Below, in pieces: positions 58,592-64,000 of a DNA stretch of 64,000 nucleotides. The position numbers and the translations under genes were made by a program. Within the stretch, counting starts at the first letter, position 1. Every line of letters begins with the position of its first letter. The DNA lies in assembly GCF_006539145.1 (NCBI RefSeq), contig NZ_BJML01000003.1:62001-126000 (forward strand), given 5' to 3'. The stretch is from Microbacterium testaceum. Lineage in GTDB: Bacteria > Actinomycetota > Actinomycetes > Actinomycetales > Microbacteriaceae. Below the pieces are notes generated by a model. It had not been told where the DNA came from. It ran no database searches and was given only the letters and a program-made list of their open reading frames with translations.

Positions 58592-58767
58592 TAGAGTGGG
58601 GTGCGGAGCCATTGGCTCCCAGCGTCGTCGAACGCACCGGCCCCTTCTTCTCGGGCCTTTGACCTTCACGGCGAACGGATGCGCCACCCGGTGCCTTCGC
58701 CCATTGCAGCCGCAGCTTCGCGGCATCCCGAACCGCCGTGCGCGCGTGCGCCGCGGCTGGAGTATTC
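58592..58767 (+). promoter_or_regulatory. promoter and long 5' leader of the second DEAD-box gene
   Basis: TAGAGT at 58592-58597 is a good -10, putting the start near 58604. The RNA would begin almost directly with the stem GGAGCC/GGCTCC (58605-58619), followed by about 150 bases of untranslated leader before CTGGAG and ATG 58768. Long leaders on DEAD-box genes often carry cold-shock or autoregulatory control. Confidence 0.45.
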
Positions 58768-60315
58768 ATGACGTCCCAGACTTTCGCCGACCTCGGCGTG
58801 CCCGCCCCCCTCGTCGACGTTCTCGCCTCGCAGGGTAAGAACGACGCCTTCCCCATTCAGGCCGACACCCTGCCCGACACCCTCGCCGGGCGCGACGTGC
58901 TCGGCCGCGGCAAGACCGGCTCGGGCAAGACCCTCGCCTTCTCGCTCCCGCTCGTCGCGCGTCTCGCCGGCAAGAACGACCGTCGCCGCGGACGCAAGCC
59001 CCGCGCGCTCGTTCTCGCTCCCACCCGTGAGCTCGCCAACCAGATCGACGAGGTCATCAAGCCTCTCGCGGCCGCGTACGGCCTGGTCACCACCACCGTT
59101 TACGGCGGCGTGAACCAGAAGCGCCAGGTCGATGCGTTCCACGGCGGGGTCGACATCCTCGTCGCGTGCCCCGGCCGCCTCGAAGACCTGATCGGCCAGG
59201 GGTACGCGAGCCTCGACGACGTCGAGATCACCGTGCTCGACGAGGCCGACCACATGGCCGACCTCGGCTTCCTGCCCGGCGTCACCCGCCTGCTCGCCCG
59301 CACGCCCGCCGACGGGCAGCGCATGCTGTTCTCGGCGACGCTCGACAACGGCGTGGACAAGCTCGTCAAGCGCTTCCTGCGCAACGAGGTCCTCCACTCG
59401 GTCGACGAAGCGCACTCGCACGTCGCGGCCATGACCCACCACGTCTTCGCCCCGGCCGACGCCGACGCGAAGAAGGACCTCGTCCAGACGCTCGCCTCGG
59501 GCACCGCGCGTCGCATCCTCTTCATGCGCACCAAGCACCAGGCCAAGAAGCTCGCCAAGGCGCTCACCGCCGCCGGCATCCCTTCGGTCGATCTGCACGG
59601 CAACCTCTCGCAGCCGCAGCGTGACCGCAACCTCGCGGCCTTCGGTGACGGCCGCGCCAAGGTGCTCGTCGCGACCGATGTCGCCGCCCGCGGCGTGCAC
59701 GTCGACGGCGTCGAGCTGGTCGTGCACGTCGATCCGCCCGTGGAGCACAAGGCGTACCTGCACCGCTCGGGCCGGACCGCCCGCGCCGGCACCGCCGGCG
59801 ACGTCGTGACGATCATGCTGCCCGAGCAGCGTCGCGACACCCTCGACATCCTGCGCAAGGCCAAAATCTCCGCCACTCCCACCGCGGTGACACCGACCTC
59901 TCCCGAGGTCGTGGCCCTTGTCGGCGAGGTCGCCCCCTACGTCAAGCCCGAGCCGATCGTCGCGCAGCCGCAGGGCGGGGGACGCTCGCAGGGCGCCAAC
60001 GCGCAGCGCAAGCGCGCCGAGCGCGCGCAGAGCGGCGATGCCGCGTCCGCCGGTGGCGGTCGTCGTCGCCGGGGCCGTGGCACCGGCGGTTCGTCGGCCG
60101 AAGCTCCCGCCGCAGCCGGTCACGCGCCTCAGGGCGGCCGGGGCCAGGGCCAGCGCTCCGGAGCTGGCCGCGGCCAGGGCGCCGGCGGCGGACAGCGTGC
60201 CGGCGCGGGCGCCTCGCGTTCGCAGGGCACGGGCCGCTCGGCATCCGGAACCCCGACGACCGGCATGGTCGTCGGAGCACGCAGCCCCCGCACGAATCGT
60301 CGCGCCCAGGGCTGA
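58768..60315 (+). CDS. DEAD-box RNA helicase with C-terminal disordered tail
   Basis: A 515-residue RNA helicase. Core motifs: FPIQADTLP (Q-motif), GKTGSGKT, APTREL, CPGR, DEAD (LDEADHM), SAT, ATDVAARGVHVDG and HRSGRTARAG. The last 125 residues are a Gly/Ala/Arg/Gln-rich disordered tail with RGG-like stretches (GGGRRRRGRGTGG). ATG 58768 starts right before the Q-motif. It is the RhlE-like counterpart of the helicase at 24803, whose disordered region is N-terminal instead. Confidence 0.94.
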   Translation: MTSQTFADLGVPAPLVDVLASQGKNDAFPIQADTLPDTLAGRDVLGRGKTGSGKTLAFSLPLVARLAGKNDRRRGRKPRALVLAPTRELANQIDEVIKPLAAAYGLVTTTVYGGVNQKRQVDAFHGGVDILVACPGRLEDLIGQGYASLDDVEITVLDEADHMADLGFLPGVTRLLARTPADGQRMLFSATLDNGVDKLVKRFLRNEVLHSVDEAHSHVAAMTHHVFAPADADAKKDLVQTLASGTARRILFMRTKHQAKKLAKALTAAGIPSVDLHGNLSQPQRDRNLAAFGDGRAKVLVATDVAARGVHVDGVELVVHVDPPVEHKAYLHRSGRTARAGTAGDVVTIMLPEQRRDTLDILRKAKISATPTAVTPTSPEVVALVGEVAPYVKPEPIVAQPQGGGRSQGANAQRKRAERAQSGDAASAGGGRRRRGRGTGGSSAEAPAAAGHAPQGGRGQGQRSGAGRGQGAGGGQRAGAGASRSQGTGRSASGTPTTGMVVGARSPRTNRRAQG

Positions 60316-60322
60316 TCACGTC

Positions 60323-60358
60323 ACGAGGCCCCCGCAGATCCGTCTGCGGGGGCCTCGT
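60323..60358 (+). terminator. strong hairpin terminator after the second helicase
   Basis: A 16-bp perfect stem (ACGAGGCCCCCGCAGA with its complement) and the 4-base loop TCCG, 8 bases after the stop and followed by CGTTTCTC. Confidence 0.92.
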
Positions 60359-60383
60359 CGTTTCTCTCCTCGTTCACGGGGTC

Positions 60384-60533
60384 CCGTCGGCGCACGCGGA
60401 CGGGATCATCGACCCCGGTCCCGGTGCGGGCCGCGACGGCGGTACGGTCGTTCTCGCGGGTACTCCGGCCGACCTGGTCGCGGCGGGCTCGACGGTGACC
60501 GCCGAGCATCCTGTGCGGTACGTCGGGTCGTGA
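60384..60533 (+). pseudogene. 3' remnant of a UvrA-like gene
   Basis: Read in the frame ending at TGA 60531-60533, the sequence gives SAHADGIIDPGPGAGRDGG, then TVVLAGTPADLVAAGSTVTAEH and a final YVGS. This matches the conserved C-terminus of UvrA and UvrA-like ABC proteins (AHADWVIDLGPGAGHDGG, GTPADLVA). Only about 50 codons remain, with no start codon, no ABC signature and no ATP-binding motifs. It lies between the helicase terminator and the SnoaL-like gene. Confidence 0.8.
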
Positions 60534-60581
60534 CGTCATCGCCGGGACCTGCGAACGCTGTGAAGAAAGGAACCGCCCCAG

Positions 60582-60974
60582 ATGACTCCCGGTGAACTCG
60601 TCGATCGCTATCTCGCCGCTCTGCAGAACGCCGACCTCGAGGCGGTGTTGGCGCTGTTCGCGCCGCAGGCCCGAGTGAACTCGCCGCTGTACGGGACGCT
60701 CGCACCCGAGAACTTCTACCCCGTCCTCTTCGCCGACACGCAATCGTCGAAGCTCACGCTGCGCAGCGTGATGAGAGATCTTTCGGGCGCGCCGATCCTC
60801 AGCTTCTGGTTCCGGTTCGACTGGGTGCTGGCCGACGGTTCCCCCGCGCCGTTCACGGTCGTCGATGTGGCTGAACTCGCCCCCGACGGACGCATCGAGA
60901 CGCTGCACATCGTCTACGACACCGCCGAGGTGCGCCAGACGTTCGACGCGGGGCGCGTCAGCGATCCCTCCTGA
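60582..60974 (+). CDS. SnoaL/NTF2-like protein
   Basis: A 130-residue protein of the NTF2-like alpha+beta barrel type: opening helix PGELVDRYLAALQNADLEAVLALFAPQARVNSPLYG, then curved strands with SFWFRFDWVLADGS and ETLHIVYDTAEVR. Such proteins act as isomerases, hydrolases or ligand-binding domains; no catalytic set can be singled out. AAGAAAGGAA precedes ATG 60582. It stands directly after the UvrA remnant. Confidence 0.82.
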   Translation: MTPGELVDRYLAALQNADLEAVLALFAPQARVNSPLYGTLAPENFYPVLFADTQSSKLTLRSVMRDLSGAPILSFWFRFDWVLADGSPAPFTVVDVAELAPDGRIETLHIVYDTAEVRQTFDAGRVSDPS

Positions 60975-61008
60975 TCACCGCCCACCCCATCGGGCGGAGA
61001 CGGCGGCC

Positions 61009-61485
61009 TCAGCCGCGCGGCGGAAGGGTCGCGTCGTGCAGGTGGCGATCGCCGTGAGAGAGGACTTTGACCATCACGCCGCGTCGACGAAGGTCCGCGA
61101 CGGCACGCGTCTCGTCCTCGCGCGTCAGGCCGAGAGCGTGCACGCTCGCGACGACGAGAACGTCACCGCGCGTCAGCGTTCCGAAGAACCGGTCGAGTCT
61201 CTTCGACCATCCCTCGAGGGTCTCGGGCGCGGGGTGACGGAAGCCCTCGATCGGCACGCCGAAGCGGGTGAGATCGTCGCGCTGCTGCTTGACGGTCTCC
61301 ATGTCGGGGCGCGAGACCACGAGGCCGACCAGCCGCGAACCGGCGGGGCGTGCACGCCACCAGTCGCGGTCGCTCTGCAGCTCGGTGAAGCACTTCGGGC
61401 ACTCCGCCGCTGCGTGCGCGAGCGGCACGGGACTCGTCCCGGCGGCATCCGCGGATGACGGCATCGTCGGGATCGGATCGCTCAT
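61009..61485 (-). CDS. orphan resolvase-like domain protein
   Basis: A 158-residue protein. After a CPKC element near residue 30 comes a segment resembling the catalytic domain of serine recombinases: LVGLVVSRPDMETVKQQRDDLTRFGVPIEGF, then LDRFFGTLTRGDVLVVASVHALGLT and LRRRGVMVKVLSHG. A Ser sits at the expected nucleophile position, but the YxRVS context and the RxxxxR active-site Arg residues are not clear, and there is no C-terminal DNA-binding helix. It may be a domesticated or degenerate recombinase. Start ATG 61485 is chosen because GGAGG lies 5 bases upstream. Confidence 0.7.
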   Translation of the reverse strand: MSDPIPTMPSSADAAGTSPVPLAHAAAECPKCFTELQSDRDWWRARPAGSRLVGLVVSRPDMETVKQQRDDLTRFGVPIEGFRHPAPETLEGWSKRLDRFFGTLTRGDVLVVASVHALGLTREDETRAVADLRRRGVMVKVLSHGDRHLHDATLPPRG

Positions 61486-61571
61486 GGAAACCTCCGCGTC
61501 CATTCTGCCGCACGACCCTGCGAATCGGCCCGTCCCTGCCCCGAGACGCCATGTCCCGTTCTTGTCGCTGT

Positions 61572-61624
61572 ATGTCCCGGATTGTGCGGCTCAGCGTGCC
61601 TCCAGGCGACACAAAGTGGGACAC
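61572..61624. repeat. dispersed palindromic repeat, copy C (inverted relative to A and B)
   Basis: A 53-base unit that, read on the minus strand, opens with GTGTCCCACTTTGTG and closes with CCGGGACAT, with inner GCACAAT. It aligns end to end with copies A and B, 37 kb away. It sits in the 227-base spacer between the resolvase-like gene start and the SDR stop. Confidence 0.75.
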
Positions 61625-61712
61625 GGGTTCGGCCGAGCGTGTGGCACGTGGCCGCGGGCAGACGCACCGCGGGCCCGCCGCGACGCGCACGACGGGTCCG
61701 CAGGCGACCGCC

Positions 61713-62465
61713 TCAGTGAGCCGAGTAGCCGCCGTCCACGAGGTGGTAGCTGCCGGAGATGAACGAGGCGTCGTCGCTCAGGAGGAACAGCGTGAGCGCC
61801 GCCACCTCGGCGTCGGTGCCGAGACGGCCCGTGGCGTGCTCTCTCTCGAGGTGGGTCAACGCCTCGGGCGACAGGCTCGAGCGCACCAGCGGGGTGTCGA
61901 TGAACCCCGGGCCGACGGCGTTCGTGCGGACGCCCTGGGCGGTGTACTCCAGCGCCGCGACCTTCGTCAGTCCCACGAGGGCGTGCTTGCTCGCGACGTA
62001 GGCTGCGTTCTGCGCGATGCCCACGGAACCCAGCACGGATGCCATGTTGACGATCGCCCCTCCTCCGGAAGCGACGATCGCGGGAAGCTGGAACTTCAAG
62101 CCGTAGAAGACACCGTCGAGGTCGACGGCGCGCACGCGGTCCCAGGCCTCGACGTCGTAGTCGCCGATGTTCTGGGGAGCGGCACCGATGCCGGCGTTGT
62201 TCACGGCGAGGTGCAGTCCGCCGTATGTCTTCTTGGCGAACTCGACGGCCGACTCGGAGTCCTGCCATTTCGCGGTGTTCTGCGCGAAGGCCGAGGCGGT
62301 CCCGCCCACGACGGTGATTTCCTGGGCGACGCGCTCCGCGGCATCCAGGTTGATGTCGGTGACGACCACCGACGCGCCTTCTGCGCCGAGCTGCCGCGCG
62401 ATGGCGGCTCCGATTCCGCTCCCGCCACCGGTGACGAGGGCGACTTTCCGATCGAACCTGCTCAT
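61713..62465 (-). CDS. short-chain dehydrogenase/reductase (classical SDR)
   Basis: A 250-residue NAD(P)-dependent oxidoreductase: cofactor motif TGGGSGIG (12-19), NNAG near 88, Ser in ASVLGS, YVASK catalytic Tyr/Lys near 154-158, and the C-terminal GSYHLVDGGYSAH. Asp in VVVTDINLD after the second strand favours NAD+. It probably acts on a hydroxyl or keto substrate, not deducible. A CCTGACGGTTTCC element about 60 bases upstream is shared with the region before the DUF998-like gene. Confidence 0.92.
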   Translation of the reverse strand: MSRFDRKVALVTGGGSGIGAAIARQLGAEGASVVVTDINLDAAERVAQEITVVGGTASAFAQNTAKWQDSESAVEFAKKTYGGLHLAVNNAGIGAAPQNIGDYDVEAWDRVRAVDLDGVFYGLKFQLPAIVASGGGAIVNMASVLGSVGIAQNAAYVASKHALVGLTKVAALEYTAQGVRTNAVGPGFIDTPLVRSSLSPEALTHLEREHATGRLGTDAEVAALTLFLLSDDASFISGSYHLVDGGYSAH

Positions 62466-62558
62466 GGGTACTTCTCTCCCGCCGTCGAGTCACCACGGCT
62501 CTCGCGATGACCGCATGCGCGTGAATGGAAACCGTCAGGCGGGCCGCGGTATTCCGCC

Positions 62559-64000
62559 TCAGCCGTCGGCGCCATCGTCGATGCGTAGTTCGAGGCTCAG
62601 TTGGTCGGCGTCCAGCTCGGCGAGGGCGTGCCGGAGTGCCGCGGTGCTGAAGCGTCCGTCGCGGCTCAGGTCATCGAGTCGCGTGCGCATCGCCTCGATC
62701 GAGGCGAGTCGGAGCTCGAGCAGATCCCGCACTCGCGCGGTCGCGTCGTCGTCCTCGTTCGGAGGCTGCACGAGGCGTGCGCCCGCCCGCTCGATCAGGT
62801 CGGCGGGGAAGGGCTCGCCGTTCTGTCGGGCGAGCGCGCCCGACTGCACCGCCGAGATCGCGGCATCCCGGAGCTCCGCGCTCAGGGCGCGCTGCTCGTC
62901 TCGCGACGGCCCCTCGCCGCCCTCGCCGCTGAGACCCACGGTCCGGACCACCGCCGATAGCGTCAGCCCCTGCGCGACGAGGCTGAACAGCGCCACGAGG
63001 AAGGCGACGAAGATCAGTAGGGGGCGCTGGATGTTCGGGTCCTCGGGGAGAGTCTGCGCCGCGGCCAGAGTGACCACGCCCCTCATACCCGCCCACACGA
63101 TCACCGTGCCGTGGCGCGCGGTCAACGGGGAGTCGCGGTAGTAGTCGAGATCCGCCATCGTACGTGCGATGCGCGAGCGCATCCATCCGATGCGGCGCTC
63201 GGTCCGTGCGGGGTCGGCGCCGCGCTCGCCGAACTGCTCCGGTGCCTCGCGGTAGGCCTCTTCGAAGCGGTCGAGGCGCTGCTGCGCCCCCTCGATCCGA
63301 TCCTGGTGCCGGGGGTGACGGCGGCTGCGCCGGGCCTGGAGCCCGATCAGGCCCGTCACGTAGAGTGCGCGCACGAGCAGCACGATCCCCAGGGCCGACA
63401 GCGCCAGCCAGGTGCCGTGCCAGAGGCCCTCGTGCTCTCTGAGGTTGGCGACGACGATGTCCTTCAGCTCGAGACCGAAGACGAGGAAGACGCCGCCTTC
63501 GAGGATCAACTCGACCGTGCGCCAGTTCAGGCGATCGCTGATGCGCTGCTCGGGCGTGAACCGCCGCGCGGCTCCCTGGCCCGTGACGATGCCCGCGACC
63601 ACCGCCGCGACCAGGCCCGACCCGCCCAGGTGCTCGGTCGGCAGATAGGCCAGGAACGGGATCGTGAAGCTCAGCGCGGTGTTCGCGGCGGAGTTCGACA
63701 CGCGTTCGCGCACGCGCAGGTTCACCCACCCGATCGCCGCGCCGAGCACGAGCGCGATGACGACGGCCCAGGCGAAGTCGGCGAGGGCGTCGCCGAACGC
63801 GAAACCGGATGCCACGGCCGCCACGGCCGTGCGCAGCAGGACGAGCGCGGTGGCGTCGTTCAGCAGGCTCTCGCCCTCGAGCATCGTCACCACGCGCGGC
63901 GAGATGCCCAGGCGCTTGGCGATCGAGGTGGCCACGGCATCCGTGGGACTGAGGATGGCCCCCAGGGCGATGGACAGGGCGAGACCGAGACCGGGGATGA
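62559..64000 (-). CDS. Na+/H+ antiporter, CPA1 family (partial, 5' end beyond window)
   Basis: The C-terminal 480 or so residues of a cation/proton antiporter. SPTDAVATSIAKRLG and EGESLLNDATALVL are hallmark transport-site helices with the essential Asp residues, and further helices run to about residue 360 of the visible part. A hydrophilic tail with two helical segments (ADPARTERRIGWMRSRIARTM, ATARVRDLLELRLASIEAMRTRLDDL) ends the protein. The frame continues past 64000. It exports Na+ or K+ in exchange for protons, for pH and salt balance. Confidence 0.92.
   Translation of the reverse strand, partial: IPGLGLALSIALGAILSPTDAVATSIAKRLGISPRVVTMLEGESLLNDATALVLLRTAVAAVASGFAFGDALADFAWAVVIALVLGAAIGWVNLRVRERVSNSAANTALSFTIPFLAYLPTEHLGGSGLVAAVVAGIVTGQGAARRFTPEQRISDRLNWRTVELILEGGVFLVFGLELKDIVVANLREHEGLWHGTWLALSALGIVLLVRALYVTGLIGLQARRSRRHPRHQDRIEGAQQRLDRFEEAYREAPEQFGERGADPARTERRIGWMRSRIARTMADLDYYRDSPLTARHGTVIVWAGMRGVVTLAAAQTLPEDPNIQRPLLIFVAFLVALFSLVAQGLTLSAVVRTVGLSGEGGEGPSRDEQRALSAELRDAAISAVQSGALARQNGEPFPADLIERAGARLVQPPNEDDDATARVRDLLELRLASIEAMRTRLDDLSRDGRFSTAALRHALAELDADQLSLELRIDDGADG

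Noticed and set aside
60321-60908. Minus-strand open frame across the UvrA remnant and SnoaL-like gene.
   Set aside because: It starts inside a gene on the other strand and ends in a terminator; the plus strand explains the sequence better.
27-64000. Insertion sequences, prophage or integrated plasmid boundaries.
   Set aside because: No transposase, integrase, terminal repeats or tRNA-linked attachment site was seen. The resolvase-like gene alone does not support a mobile element.

Overview
The window comes from the chromosome of a high-GC (about 70% by eye) Gram-positive actinobacterium, most likely Microbacterium or a close relative in Microbacteriaceae. The grounds are the codon usage, many GTG starts, 4-bp GTGA/ATGA gene overlaps, an Ecc-type type VII secretion locus, an Rv2578c-type radical SAM protein, sugar ABC systems without their own ATPase, and strong enrichment of the heptamer GGATGCC/GGCATCC. 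There are no rRNA or tRNA genes, CRISPR arrays, insertion sequences or prophage. The assignment rests on recognition, not on a search.

1-8.6 kb: topoisomerase IB, then a LacI-type regulator and what looks like its regulon. Two near-identical palindromes (core AGGGAACGTTCCCT) lie before a 2H phosphoesterase and between an inositol-monophosphatase-type phosphatase and a divergent UgpAEB-like ABC importer. Together they suggest uptake and stepwise dephosphorylation of a phosphodiester or sugar phosphate. A membrane protein and a first CrcB fluoride channel subunit follow.

8.6-18.4 kb: catabolic genes. A PfkB kinase, class II aldolase and aldehyde dehydrogenase form one tight operon. Convergent to it are an MFS transporter, an HSL-type esterase and a TetR regulator. 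Divergent from TetR are a flavin amine oxidase, an SRPBCC protein, a second alpha/beta hydrolase, a small helical protein and a second CrcB.

18.5-30.4 kb: an RND exporter, a DUF998-like membrane protein with an odd tail and a hairpin-rich upstream region, aldose 1-epimerase with an ABM-domain membrane protein, two copies of a palindromic dispersed repeat, a DEAD-box helicase with a long tandem-repeat N-terminus, an intein-containing SplB/Rv2578c-like radical SAM enzyme beside a near-perfect SOS box, and a VanY-type carboxypeptidase.

30.7-37.9 kb: a secreted multidomain subtilase, pirin, a GNAT acetyltransferase, a CGNR zinc-finger regulator, a 64-residue CxxC protein and an FHA-domain membrane protein.

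38-53.3 kb: a complete-looking actinobacterial type VII secretion locus in two divergent operons. The minus-strand operon runs WXG100 pair, unknown 131-residue protein, a mycosin-like protein lacking the catalytic Asp, a 467-residue Gly-rich candidate substrate, a second WXG100 pair, EccD, EccB and MycP. The plus-strand operon encodes a second EccD-like protein, an RDD-FHA protein and a three-ATPase EccC. No EccE or EccA is visible.

53.3-64 kb: RecQ, an acyl-CoA oxidase/dehydrogenase under a promoter dense in repeats, 3-methyladenine glycosylase I, a second DEAD-box helicase with a disordered C-terminus, the decayed 3' end of a UvrA-like gene, a SnoaL-like protein, an orphan resolvase-like domain protein next to a third copy of the dispersed repeat, an SDR dehydrogenase, and a CPA1 Na+/H+ antiporter cut by the window edge.
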